Origin: Alphaproteobacteria bacterium
GTDB lineage: Bacteria; Pseudomonadota; Alphaproteobacteria; Bin65
Reading direction: 5' to 3'
Length of the DNA stretch: 64,000 nt
NCBI GenBank assembly: GCA_021776685.1
Contig: JAJFFJ010000132.1
Span: 1-64,000, forward strand
The notes below the pieces were generated by a model. That model saw only the letters and a list, made by a program, of their open reading frames with translations, was not told the DNA's origin and did no database searches. Below are positions 15,655-24,801 of the stretch, one piece after another. Made by a program: the position numbers and the translations under genes. The number at the start of each line of letters is the position of its first letter. Position 1 is the first letter of the stretch.

Positions 15655-16131
15655 ATGGACCACCATTTCGTAATCCGCGTCGTCGGCAAGCTGTTGATCC
15701 CGCTGGTGCTGCTCTTCGCGCTCTATGTGCAGTTCCACGGTGACTATGGCCCTGGCGGCGGATTTCAGGCCGGCGTGATCTTCGCCGCCGGATTCATCCT
15801 TTACGGGCTGATCTATGGCCTCGACACGCTCCGCCGGGTGTTTCCACCCTGGTTGGTCCGGCTGCTGGTAGCGTTCGGCGTGCTGATTTATGCAGGCACT
15901 GGCATCGCAAGCATGATCCTCGGCAGCAAATATCTCGACTATTCCGTTCTCGGCCCCACTGCGGCCAAGGGGCAGCATTACGGCATTCTGATTGTCGAGT
16001 TCGGCGTTGGCATGACCGTGGCGTCGGCGATGGTTCTGATTTTCTACTCTTTTGCCGGACGGGGACGGCAAACCGGAGAAGATTTCGGAGAAATCGATTC
16101 GGAAGACCGCAGGGACCGGCCAGATGGTTGA
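15655..16131 (+). CDS. mrpB: Mrp antiporter subunit B
   Basis: A 158-residue protein with about four membrane helices and the MnhB signature HGDYGPGGGFQAGVIFAAGF near residue 30. GGAGGACTGAA precedes the ATG at 15655. The C-terminal tail is acidic and overlaps the mrpC start by 8 bp. Confidence 0.9.
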   Translation: MDHHFVIRVVGKLLIPLVLLFALYVQFHGDYGPGGGFQAGVIFAAGFILYGLIYGLDTLRRVFPPWLVRLLVAFGVLIYAGTGIASMILGSKYLDYSVLGPTAAKGQHYGILIVEFGVGMTVASAMVLIFYSFAGRGRQTGEDFGEIDSEDRRDRPDG

Positions 16132-16483
16132 TCTGATCCTCGGCCTCTACAACTACTGGATCGTCATCGCCCTGATGATGGCCGGCCTCTATATCGTCAT
16201 TTCACGGCAGAACCTGATCAAGAAACTGATCGGTCTGAACATCTTTCAGACCTCGGTTTTCGTTCTCTACATCTCCATTGGCAAGGTCTTCGGCGGCACC
16301 GCTCCCATTCTCGATGGAACGGACCGCATCTACTCAAATCCCCTGCCCCATGTGCTGATCCTGACCGCAATTGTCGTCGGCGTGGCGACCGCAGCCCTCG
16401 GCCTGGCGCTGGTGGTCCGAATCAAAGAGGAATACGGCACCATTGAGGAAGATGACATCAACCAGATGGACGACGAGTCCTGA
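16124..16483 (+). CDS. mrpC: Mrp antiporter subunit C
   Basis: A 119-residue NuoK-like protein with three membrane helices and the MrpC signature PLPHVLILTAIVVGVATAAL near residue 75. MrpC is homologous to complex I NuoK. The ATG at 16124 lies inside the mrpB reading frame, and the gene shares one base with mrpD, so the subunits are translationally coupled. Confidence 0.9.
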   Translation: MVDLILGLYNYWIVIALMMAGLYIVISRQNLIKKLIGLNIFQTSVFVLYISIGKVFGGTAPILDGTDRIYSNPLPHVLILTAIVVGVATAALGLALVVRIKEEYGTIEEDDINQMDDES

Positions 16484-17970
16484 TGGCTGAGCATTTTCCG
16501 GTCCTGATCGTCCTGTTGCCGTTGATCGCCGCGCCCCTGTGCGTTGCGCTGCGCCATGGTGGCGGCACATGGCTGCTGGCGACGTTGGCCACCTGGGGCT
16601 CCTTCGCGATCAGCATCGCCTTGCTTGCACAGGTGTTGGAAGACGGCACCATCAAATACCAGCTCGGCAACTGGGTCGCGCCCTGGGGCATCGAATATGT
16701 CGTCGACGAGCTGAACGCCTATATCCTGCTCGTCGTCACCGCCATCGCGTCCGTGATCATGCCCTTTGCCGCGCGAAGCGTACCGGCGGAGATGGGCCAG
16801 CGCGGCGTCTATCTTTTCTACACCATGTATCTGTTGTGCCTGTCCGGCCTCCTCGGCATGACGGTTACGGGCGACGCCTTCAACGTCTTCGTCTTTCTCG
16901 AGATCTCGTCGCTGTCGTCCTATGCGCTGATCAGCCTGGGCCGGAACCGCAAGGCGCTGCATGCCGCCTATCAGTATCTGGTGCTGGGCACCATCGGCGC
17001 CACCTTCTTCCTGATTGGCGTTGGCCTGCTCTACCTGATGACAGGTACGCTCAACATGGCCGACCTGGCGGCGCGGATCGACAAGGTCGAAGACAGCCGC
17101 ATCATTTACACCGCCTTCGGCTTCATCGTGCTCGGCATCGGACTCAAGCTGGCGGTGTTTCCGCTGCACGCCTGGCTGCCCAACGCCTACACCTACGCAC
17201 CCAGCGTGGTCAGCATTTTCCTGGCGGGCACCGCCACCAAGGTGTCGCTCTATCTCCTCCTGCGTTTCATTTATTCGGTGTTCGGCCACAGCTTCACCTT
17301 CGACAAGGTGGTGGCGGGACCGCTAATCCTCGTGCTGGCGGTGGCTGCGATTGTCATCTGTTCGCTAGTGGCGGTCTGGCAGCGCAACATCAAACGTATC
17401 CTTGCTTTTTCCAGCGTGGCGCAGATCGGATACATGCTGCTGGGCGTCAGCCTGGGCACCGTCATGGGCTTGCAGGCAACTCTGTTGCATATCTTCAATC
17501 ACGCGATGATGAAGGCCGGCCTGTTCCTGGCGTGCGGCTGCATTCTCTACCGGGTCGGCTCGATGAAGCTGGTTGACCTGCAGGGCGTGGGCCGGCGGAT
17601 GCCCTGGACAATGATGGCGTTCACTCTTTGCGGTCTCAGCCTCATCGGCGTGCCTTTGACAGCCGGCTTTATCAGCAAATGGTATCTGGTCACCGCGACG
17701 CTGGAACGGGGATGGTGGGCCGCCGCCGTGCTGATTGTGCTCGCCTCCCTGCTGGCGCTCGTCTATGTGGGCAAAGTCGTCCAGGCCGCCTTCTTCAAGG
17801 AGCCCGAGACCGGCGTGGTCAATCTCGCCGAGGTGCGGGAGGCGCCGCTGTCGCTGCTCATTCCCACCTGGATCCTGGTGTTTGCGAATCTCTATTTCGG
17901 CATCGAGACCGACATCAGTGCTGATATCGCAGGACAGGCCGCCAAGCAGTTGATCGGAGCCAGCCGATGA
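16483..17970 (+). CDS. mrpD: Mrp antiporter subunit D
   Basis: A 495-residue NuoN/NuoM-like antiporter subunit with about 14 helices. The TM5 glutamate is visible in VFVFLEISSLSSYAL and the TM7 lysine in GIGLKLAVFPLHAWLPNAYT, with a further lysine in FLAGTATKVSLYLL. These residues form the proton path in the family. It overlaps the next gene by 4 bp. Confidence 0.9.
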   Translation: MAEHFPVLIVLLPLIAAPLCVALRHGGGTWLLATLATWGSFAISIALLAQVLEDGTIKYQLGNWVAPWGIEYVVDELNAYILLVVTAIASVIMPFAARSVPAEMGQRGVYLFYTMYLLCLSGLLGMTVTGDAFNVFVFLEISSLSSYALISLGRNRKALHAAYQYLVLGTIGATFFLIGVGLLYLMTGTLNMADLAARIDKVEDSRIIYTAFGFIVLGIGLKLAVFPLHAWLPNAYTYAPSVVSIFLAGTATKVSLYLLLRFIYSVFGHSFTFDKVVAGPLILVLAVAAIVICSLVAVWQRNIKRILAFSSVAQIGYMLLGVSLGTVMGLQATLLHIFNHAMMKAGLFLACGCILYRVGSMKLVDLQGVGRRMPWTMMAFTLCGLSLIGVPLTAGFISKWYLVTATLERGWWAAAVLIVLASLLALVYVGKVVQAAFFKEPETGVVNLAEVREAPLSLLIPTWILVFANLYFGIETDISADIAGQAAKQLIGASR

Positions 17971-19463
17971 CCGCCGAGACCCTGCTGTGGCTGACCCTGG
18001 CCGTCCCGGCCGCCGGTACGCTTGGTATCTGGGCCACCGGCAAGGTCGCCAACCTGCGTGAGGGCGTTACCCTCGTGACCGCCGTGGCGCTGTGCGTGCT
18101 CGTGGCCCTTCTGGCGGAGAAGGTCCTGGGCGGTGCGCGGCCAGCCCTGACATTGGTCAAGACTCTGCCCGATGCACCGCTCCACCTGGCGGTGGAGCCG
18201 CTCGGCATGTTGTTCGCGCTGATCGCGTCCTTCCTGTGGATCATCAACTCGATCTATTCCATCGGCTACATGCGCGGGAACAAGGAAGCCCACCAGACGC
18301 GTTTCTATGTCTGCTTCGCCATCGCCATCGCCAGCACAATGGGCATCGCCTTTGCGGGCAACCTGTTCACCCTGTTCGTTTTTTATGAAGTGCTGACGCT
18401 CAGCACCTATCCGCTGGTCACCCATAAGGGAAACAACGAGGCACAACGGGCAGGCTGGATCTATCTCGGCATCCTCTTGGGAACGTCAATCTGCCTGCTG
18501 CTAACGGCTATCATCGTCACCTATGTGCAGGTGGGCACCCTGGATTTCAGGGCCGGCGGCATCCTTGCCGGCAAGGCGCCGGACTGGCTGGGCGCGCTAC
18601 TGCTGTTGCTGTTCATGTATGGCATCGGCAAGGCGGCGCTGATGCCCATTCATCCCTGGCTTCCGGCGGCGATGGTGGCGCCAACGCCGGTCAGCGCCTT
18701 GTTGCATGCGGTTGCCGTGGTCAAAGCCGGCGTTTTCACCGTGGTCAAAGTCATCGTTTACATCTTCGGCGTCGGCTACCTGGCCGAACTGCCATGGACG
18801 GAATGGCTGGTCTATGTAGCGGGCGGCACGGTCCTGCTGGCCTCCATCGTCGCGCTGACGGCGGATAACCTGAAGCGCCGGCTCGCCTATTCCACCATCA
18901 GCCAACTCAGCTATGTGATCATGGCGGCCGCCCTGTTCACGCCGGTGGCGATCATGGGCGCCGTCCTGCACATCGCCGCGCACGCCTTCGGCAAGATCAC
19001 GCTCTTCTTCGCTGCCGGGTCGATCTACACCGCCGCACACAAAACCGAGGTCAGCCAGCTCGATGGCATCGGCCGGCTCATGCCCTGGACCATGGGTGCA
19101 TTCGCCATCGGCGCGGTGTCGATGATCGGCCTGCCGCCCAGCGCGGGCTTTATCAGCAAATGGTATATTCTGATGGGCGCGATGGAGACGGAACATGTCT
19201 TCGCCATCGTCGTTTTGATCGTCAGCACGCTTCTGAACGCCGGGTATTTTCTGCCGGTGATCTACCGCGCGTTCTTCCGGGCACCGCCTGCCGATGCCCG
19301 GCACGGCGAGGCGCCCCTGCCGATTGTCATCGCACTGACCGTGACGGCCGCTGGCACCATCGTGTTGTTCTTCCTGCCTGACCTGCCTCTGGCCCTGGCG
19401 GAAGCAGTCGCCCAGGCAGCGACCGGGTCATCGCCCGGCGCAGCCCCCGGGTCGGTCAAGTGA
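17967..19463 (+). CDS. Second antiporter-like subunit (MrpA/MrpD, NuoL/M type)
   Basis: A 498-residue membrane protein of the proton-conducting NuoL/M/N family. Key residues are present: Glu in LFVFYEVLTLSTYPLV, Lys in GIGKAALMPIHPWLP, and a further Lys in HAVAVVKAGVF. It lacks the C-terminal MbhD/E modules of a full MrpA, which are encoded separately at 15018-15653, so it probably stands for the antiporter half of MrpA. Confidence 0.85.
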   Translation: MTAETLLWLTLAVPAAGTLGIWATGKVANLREGVTLVTAVALCVLVALLAEKVLGGARPALTLVKTLPDAPLHLAVEPLGMLFALIASFLWIINSIYSIGYMRGNKEAHQTRFYVCFAIAIASTMGIAFAGNLFTLFVFYEVLTLSTYPLVTHKGNNEAQRAGWIYLGILLGTSICLLLTAIIVTYVQVGTLDFRAGGILAGKAPDWLGALLLLLFMYGIGKAALMPIHPWLPAAMVAPTPVSALLHAVAVVKAGVFTVVKVIVYIFGVGYLAELPWTEWLVYVAGGTVLLASIVALTADNLKRRLAYSTISQLSYVIMAAALFTPVAIMGAVLHIAAHAFGKITLFFAAGSIYTAAHKTEVSQLDGIGRLMPWTMGAFAIGAVSMIGLPPSAGFISKWYILMGAMETEHVFAIVVLIVSTLLNAGYFLPVIYRAFFRAPPADARHGEAPLPIVIALTVTAAGTIVLFFLPDLPLALAEAVAQAATGSSPGAAPGSVK

Positions 19464-19470
19464 GGAGGCC

Positions 19471-19797
19471 ATGAGAGAAAAGGAGAAGCACTGGCTGGTC
19501 CGCCCGGAAACCATCCGCTGGCTGTGGGTCGTGTTTATCGTGGTGCTCGCGGTGACCGTCGCCTGGGAGGCGCTGTTGCACCGGCACCCGCATTTTGGCA
19601 TCGACGGCATATTTGGCTTCAACGCCTGGTACGGTTTCCTTGCCTGCGCCGCCATGGTCGTCTTCGCAAAGGGCCTCGGGTATCTGATCAAGCGGCCTGA
19701 CAGCTATTACGATGCGCAGAATGGCGTGACGTCAGACGATCCGGCCGGAGCCGGCCCAGCGGGAGATGACCCAGCAGGAGACGGCAATGCCGATTGA
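19471..19797 (+). CDS. Small membrane protein in Mrp operon
   Basis: A 108-residue protein with two hydrophobic segments (WLWVVFIVVLAVTVAWEALL and GFLACAAMVVFAKGLGYLI) separated by a polar loop with HRHPHFGIDG. The C-terminus is acidic and Gly/Pro-rich. Small proteins of this type accompany some alphaproteobacterial Mrp operons, but I cannot assign a function. It overlaps the following gene by 11 bp. Confidence 0.7.
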   Translation: MREKEKHWLVRPETIRWLWVVFIVVLAVTVAWEALLHRHPHFGIDGIFGFNAWYGFLACAAMVVFAKGLGYLIKRPDSYYDAQNGVTSDDPAGAGPAGDDPAGDGNAD

Positions 19798-21553
19798 GAT
19801 CCCGCCCGGCCTGATCCTGATTGTTGCCGGCCTGCTGCTGCCGTTTGTGCCGTATCTGCTGCGCGCCGCCCTGTTGCTCATCGCGCCGCTATTGACCCTG
19901 TGGCTGATCTGGCAGGTGCCGGACGGCGCCGTTCTGCGGGTCGACTTCCTCGATCTCTCCTGGATGTTCCCGAAGGACGCCAAGGTCGATCCCAAGGCGT
20001 TCGACCTCATTCTGGTGCAGGGTGACAAGCTGAGCCGCCTGTTTGCCACCGTCTTCGCCTTTATGGCCTTCGGTGGCGGGCTCTATTCCCTGACCCAGAA
20101 GAATGTCACCGAGCTTGCCGCCGCCTTCTGCTACGCCGGCTCCGCCATTGGCGTGGTCTTCGCTGGCGATATTCTTACCGTCTTCATTTTCTGGGAATTG
20201 ATGGCGTTAGGCTCAACCCTGGTGATCTGGTGTGGCGGCCAGGCGGCATCCGGCGCTGCCGGCATCCGCTATGTCTGCATCCATCTGTTGGGTGGCGTTC
20301 TGCTGATGGCCGGCATCATGGACTATATCATCGCGACCCAATCGCTCGCGTTTGGTGTGGGCGCCATCCATCAGATATTGGGGCTCGACAGGCCCGGCAC
20401 CTGGCTGATTCTGGCGGGATTCCTGATCAATGCGGGCGCGCCACCCCTGTCCGCTTGGCTGCCAGACGCTTATCCTGAGGCGTCCTATACCGGGATGGTC
20501 TTCCTGTCCGCCTTCACCACCAAGACCGCAGTTTATGTGCTGATCCGCGGTTACCCTGGCTTCGACATCCTCATCTGGCTCGGCGTCTTCATGATTTTTT
20601 ACGGCATCGTCTACGCGCTGCTGGAAAACGACATGCGGCGCATCCTCGCCTACTCCATCATCAACCAGGTGGGCTTCATGGTGACCGGTGTCGGTATCGC
20701 CGGGTCCAGCAATCCCGAGTTCAATGCCCTGGCGCTAAACGGCGCCGCCTCTCACGCCTTCACCCACATTATCTACAAAGCGCTGCTGCTCATGTCTGCA
20801 GGCTCGGTCCTGCTGATGACCGGCAAGCGAAAGTGCACCGATCTGGGCGGCCTGTTCCAGTCGATGCCGCTGACCATGATCTGCGGCACCATAGGTGCGC
20901 TTGCAATCTCCTCTTTCCCCTTTACGTCCGGGTTTGTATCGAAGTCGATGATCTCCGCCAGCGCCGGGGAGCAGCATCTGGCTTTCGTCTGGTTCGCCTT
21001 GATGGCGGCGTCCGCCGGCGTCTTCTTGCACGCGGGAATTAAATTTCCCTGGTTCGTTTTCTTCCAGAAAGATTCCGGCCTCCGCCCACCGGACCCGCCA
21101 TGGCACATGCGCATGGCCATGTTGTTGTTTGCGGCGGCCTGTATTGGCATCGGCGTCTGGCCTGAGCCTCTCTACGCGCTGCTGCCCTATGAGGTGAAAT
21201 ATGTTCCCTACACGGCGGCACATGTGGTGGAGATGTTCCAGCTGCTGTTGTTCTCCGGCCTAGCCTTTTTCGTATTGCTCAAACTGATGAAGCGAACCCT
21301 GACCCTCAGCCTGGACCTGGACTGGTTCTATCGCGTGTTTGGCGTGTGGTTGAGTGCAGCGATTGTCAGTGCCGGACGGATAGTCGGGAGGGCCATTGGT
21401 GCCGGGATCACACGCGGCGGCGGCCGACTGATCCGCGGCCTGTTCCGTCATCATGGCCCGGAAGGCATCCTGGCGCGCACCTGGCACACCAGTTCCATGG
21501 CGGGATGGATCGCCGTGCTGCTGGGCGTCTATCTGTTGACCTTCTTCCTGTGA
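19787..21553 (+). CDS. Third antiporter-like subunit (MrpD-type)
   Basis: A 588-residue NuoM/MrpD-like membrane protein with extra C-terminal helices. The TM5 glutamate is present (VFIFWELMALGSTL). At the TM7 site the usual Lys-containing stretch reads FLINAGAPPLSAWLPDAYPE, so Lys is replaced by Asn and the nearby His by Ser; a TM8 lysine remains in AFTTKTAVY. The ATG at 19787 follows CAGGAGACGGCA. The altered TM7 site suggests a proton path unlike the other two subunits. Confidence 0.85.
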   Translation: MPIEIPPGLILIVAGLLLPFVPYLLRAALLLIAPLLTLWLIWQVPDGAVLRVDFLDLSWMFPKDAKVDPKAFDLILVQGDKLSRLFATVFAFMAFGGGLYSLTQKNVTELAAAFCYAGSAIGVVFAGDILTVFIFWELMALGSTLVIWCGGQAASGAAGIRYVCIHLLGGVLLMAGIMDYIIATQSLAFGVGAIHQILGLDRPGTWLILAGFLINAGAPPLSAWLPDAYPEASYTGMVFLSAFTTKTAVYVLIRGYPGFDILIWLGVFMIFYGIVYALLENDMRRILAYSIINQVGFMVTGVGIAGSSNPEFNALALNGAASHAFTHIIYKALLLMSAGSVLLMTGKRKCTDLGGLFQSMPLTMICGTIGALAISSFPFTSGFVSKSMISASAGEQHLAFVWFALMAASAGVFLHAGIKFPWFVFFQKDSGLRPPDPPWHMRMAMLLFAAACIGIGVWPEPLYALLPYEVKYVPYTAAHVVEMFQLLLFSGLAFFVLLKLMKRTLTLSLDLDWFYRVFGVWLSAAIVSAGRIVGRAIGAGITRGGGRLIRGLFRHHGPEGILARTWHTSSMAGWIAVLLGVYLLTFFL

Positions 21554-21570
21554 TCGGTGGAGGTCATAGA

Positions 21571-22137
21571 ATGCTCCTACGGCTTGCCCTGATCCTTTCA
21601 GTCTTCCTGATCTTCGCCGGCCCTTCGGCCCATGCGGCCCAGGACCCAAAACTGGTCGCGCGCGACTATGTGGCGGCGCTGAAGGCCAGCGCATGGGCAC
21701 GCATTGCAGACATGATGGACCCGCGGGAGCTGGCCAATGTTCACAGTTTCGTGGTCCCCGTATTGAAACGGCTGGTGATCCAGCGGCGGGCCTGGCCTGC
21801 ACCGTACAAGCAGATGCTGGCCGGGCTGGAAACGCAGGCGCAGGTGCAGAAACTGACGCCCCGGCAGGTCTTCATCCGGCTGTTGCAGGGAACAGTAAAT
21901 TCCATCGGCAGCCGTCAGGCGTTGAATACGGCGACCTTCACGGTGCTGGGACAGGTCAACGAAACGCCCTCCCTGGTCCACGTGGTCTACCGGGCGGAGT
22001 TTCTGGTCAAGGGCATACGCTTCCGCAGCCTCTCCGTCATTTCGTTGAACGAGTATGACGGACGCTGGCGGGTCAAACTGAACGAAAACATGCGTCAGGT
22101 GGCAGCCGTGTTCCGCCGGCTTGCGAAGAAACTTTAG
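21571..22137 (+). CDS. Exported hypothetical protein, end of Mrp operon
   Basis: A 188-residue protein with signal peptide MLLRLALILSVFLIFAGPSAHA. The mature part (DPKLVARDYVAALKASAWAR onwards) resembles no family I can name; the pattern of alternating short strands and helices would suit an NTF2-like or lumazine-type small fold. GGAGG precedes the ATG 17 bp after the third antiporter subunit, so it belongs to the operon. It converges on livF. Confidence 0.7.
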   Translation: MLLRLALILSVFLIFAGPSAHAAQDPKLVARDYVAALKASAWARIADMMDPRELANVHSFVVPVLKRLVIQRRAWPAPYKQMLAGLETQAQVQKLTPRQVFIRLLQGTVNSIGSRQALNTATFTVLGQVNETPSLVHVVYRAEFLVKGIRFRSLSVISLNEYDGRWRVKLNENMRQVAAVFRRLAKKL

Positions 22138-22139
22138 AG

Positions 22140-22994
22140 CTATCCGCCCAGGAAAAGGCGGCCCACGTCCGGATCATCCAGCAGGTCACTGCCGCGGCCT
22201 GCCTTGGCCAGCGCGCCGGATACCAGCACATAGCCGATATCGGCAAACTCCAGCCCCTTCTTGGCATTCTGCTCGACCATCAGGATGGTCTTGCCATCCT
22301 CCTGCTGAAGTCCGCCCAGAATGTCGAACACCATGTCGATGAAGCGCGGCTCAAGCCCGATGGAGGGTTCGTCCACCAATAGCACTTTCGGGTCCATCAC
22401 CAGCGCCCGCGAGATTTCCAGCAGCCGCCGCTCGCCGCCGGACAGCACACGGGCCGGTTGCTTGGCCCGCTCCTTCAGGCGAGGATATTTCTCGAATACC
22501 CGTTCGGCAGCGACTTTGGCGTCCGCCGGCTTGGGCATCAGGTAACCGCCCATCAGCAGGTTTTCCTCGACCGTCATGTCCGGGAAAACCGAATTGTCCT
22601 GCAGGATGTAGGCGACACCGCCATCACGCAGCTTCTGGTTGGCGGTCAACCGGGTGACGTCAACTCCATCCACGCTGATCGAACCGCTGAAGATGTTGGT
22701 GAAGCCATAGATGGAATGGAGAATTGTCGATTTTCCCGCGCCGTTAGGCCCGATCAGGCAGAGGGACTGGCCGGCACCGCATCGCAGGTTAAGCCCATGG
22801 AGGATTTCCATCCGCCCATAGCCGGCGACAAGATTGTCCATCGCCACCAACGGTTGGTCACCGGCCAGCGCATCAAGCTCCGCCACTGGCGGCGCTCCCG
22901 CCGACAGGGCAGCTGCCTCGCGTGCCACATCATCCACGGAGATGACCGTGTCGACATCGCCCAGCCCGTAGCCGGATGTGCCGTCGCGCTGCAT
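22140..22994 (-). CDS. livF: Branched-chain-type ABC transporter ATP-binding protein LivF
   Basis: A 284-residue ABC ATPase with Walker A GPNGAGKST, signature LSGGERRLLEISRAL and Walker B VLLVDEPSIGLEP, the last typical of LivF. An N-terminal extension of about 48 residues (MQRDGTSGYGLGDVDTVISV...) precedes the ABC domain and is unusual for LivF. The ATG at 22994 overlaps the livG stop. It is last in the livKHMGF operon. Confidence 0.88.
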   Translation of the reverse strand: MQRDGTSGYGLGDVDTVISVDDVAREAAALSAGAPPVAELDALAGDQPLVAMDNLVAGYGRMEILHGLNLRCGAGQSLCLIGPNGAGKSTILHSIYGFTNIFSGSISVDGVDVTRLTANQKLRDGGVAYILQDNSVFPDMTVEENLLMGGYLMPKPADAKVAAERVFEKYPRLKERAKQPARVLSGGERRLLEISRALVMDPKVLLVDEPSIGLEPRFIDMVFDILGGLQQEDGKTILMVEQNAKKGLEFADIGYVLVSGALAKAGRGSDLLDDPDVGRLFLGG

Positions 22995-23734
22995 CACCCT
23001 GCCCCAAGATATGCGTCGATGACGCGCTGATCGGACTGGATATCCTCCGGCGCCCCTTCGGCGAGCAGGCGACCGTGGGCGAGGCAATAGATGCGGGATG
23101 CAAGATTCATGATTACGCGCATGTTGTGCTCGATCACCAAAAGGGTGATGCCGAGTTGGGCGTTCGCCCGCTTCAGCCGGTCAATCAGGCCGTTGATCAG
23201 GGTCGGATTGATGCCGGCTGTCGGTTCGTCCAGCAGCAGCAGGCGCGGGCGGGCCATCAGTGCCATGGCAAATTCCAGAAGCTTCTGCTGGCCGAAGGAA
23301 AGTTCCCCGCCGCGAAGAAAGCGCTTGGACGACAGCCCCACAAAATCCAGAAGTTCCTCCGCCCGGGTCACTTCGTCAGCCGTAAATCCGCCAAACATGC
23401 TTTTCAGACCGCGGCCGGTGGGCGCGCTGATCGCCATGTTCTGCATACAGGTCATCTTGCCGTAGATGCGAGTCTGCTGGAACGTCCGCAGCAAGCCGAG
23501 CCGGGCCACCGACGGTACATTCATCCGGGTAATTTCCGCCCCATCAAACTGCACCGAGCCTTCGTCGACCGGATGGGCGCCGACGATGGAGCTGAAGAGC
23601 GTCGTCTTGCCCGATCCGTTCGGCCCGATCAGCCCGACAATCTCGCCTTCGTTGACGGTGAGCGAGATGCCTTCGTTGGCGACGACACCGCCAAATCGCT
23701 TCGTGCAGTTCGAGACCTGGAGGAGCGTTGTCAT
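22994..23734 (-). CDS. livG: Branched-chain-type ABC transporter ATP-binding protein LivG
   Basis: A 246-residue ABC ATPase with Walker A GPNGSGKTT, the LivG-type RTFQQTRIYGKMT, signature LSFGQQKLLEFAMAL and Walker B LLLLDEPTAGINPTL. It overlaps both livM and livF by a few bases. With LivF it energises uptake of amino acids or structurally related acids, amides or aromatics. Confidence 0.9.
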   Translation of the reverse strand: MTTLLQVSNCTKRFGGVVANEGISLTVNEGEIVGLIGPNGSGKTTLFSSIVGAHPVDEGSVQFDGAEITRMNVPSVARLGLLRTFQQTRIYGKMTCMQNMAISAPTGRGLKSMFGGFTADEVTRAEELLDFVGLSSKRFLRGGELSFGQQKLLEFAMALMARPRLLLLDEPTAGINPTLINGLIDRLKRANAQLGITLLVIEHNMRVIMNLASRIYCLAHGRLLAEGAPEDIQSDQRVIDAYLGAG

Positions 23735-24801
23735 CGGACTTCTCCCGCCTCAACCCGTTCACCAAAGCGGTTCGGGAAGCGCTGACGCAGCCAGCCGACA
23801 ATCCCTTCCGGGAAAAAGACGACGATGACGATCACCAGAAGGCCGAGCACCACATACTGCAAACCCAACAGATAGGTCCAAAGCAGCTCTTTGGTCACAT
23901 GGAAAAGCACGGCGCCTATCAGCGGCCCCCACAGGCTGCCCTTGCCGCCCAAGACCACCATCAGCACCATCCAGACACCCAGCCCTGCGCCGTCAAAGGC
24001 AACGTCTTCCGGGTCCACATGGATCACGAAGTTGCCGTAGAGCGCACCGCAGATGCCCAGGAAAAAGCCGCTGATCGCCCAGGCGATGATCTTGTACCGG
24101 CCGGTGGGCAGGCCCATGGCCTCCGCCTTGTCTTCGTCGTCGCGGATGGCGTTGGCCGCCAGGCCAAAGCGTGTTGAGTACAGCCATTGAAGGAACAGGA
24201 ATGTGACGCCCGCCAGCCCGAAACACAGATAATAGAAAAAGGTCGACTTGGCCTGATCGCCCGCGGCGCCTTTGCCGGGGAAACCGGGCATGGTGAGGCC
24301 GGAGCCCGCTCCCAGATACTCCCAGTTGGCAACAATTTGGGCGACGAAAATACCTGCCGCCAGGGTCCCGATGGCAAAATAGTGCCCGCGCAGCCGCAGG
24401 ATGGCGAAACCTAAAATGAGCGCGAGCAGGAATCCGACCCCTGCGGCCACCAGCAGTCCTGGCAGGAGGCCCGCAAAATACTGGGCGTTGGTCAACACCA
24501 GCGCGCCGCCCTGCTCGCCGGCCGCGGTATAGGCGGCCATATCGGTGAAGGGTGCGATCTGCAGGACCGCGGAGGCGTACATACCGGCGCCAAAGAAAAC
24601 CACGTTGCCAAAGCTGTTATAGCCGAGCTGCCCGCCCATGGTATCCCAGGTATAGGCGATGATCACCATGACCCAGAACACGGTCATCTGCTTCACCAGC
24701 GTAGGCAACGCGACGGGCGCAACCGCCGCCAGGATCGCCAACACCACGCAGGTGAGGATCAAGCCCCGTGAAAATCGGCTGGTCGCGAATCCGCTGCTCA
24801 T
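23731..24801 (-). CDS. livM: Branched-chain-type ABC transporter permease LivM
   Basis: A 356-residue membrane protein with about nine hydrophobic segments and the LivM-family cytoplasmic loop AIRDDEDKAEAMGLPTGRYK. It pairs with LivH to form the transmembrane pore. It overlaps livH and livG by 4 bp each. Confidence 0.88.
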   Translation of the reverse strand: MSSGFATSRFSRGLILTCVVLAILAAVAPVALPTLVKQMTVFWVMVIIAYTWDTMGGQLGYNSFGNVVFFGAGMYASAVLQIAPFTDMAAYTAAGEQGGALVLTNAQYFAGLLPGLLVAAGVGFLLALILGFAILRLRGHYFAIGTLAAGIFVAQIVANWEYLGAGSGLTMPGFPGKGAAGDQAKSTFFYYLCFGLAGVTFLFLQWLYSTRFGLAANAIRDDEDKAEAMGLPTGRYKIIAWAISGFFLGICGALYGNFVIHVDPEDVAFDGAGLGVWMVLMVVLGGKGSLWGPLIGAVLFHVTKELLWTYLLGLQYVVLGLLVIVIVVFFPEGIVGWLRQRFPNRFGERVEAGEVR

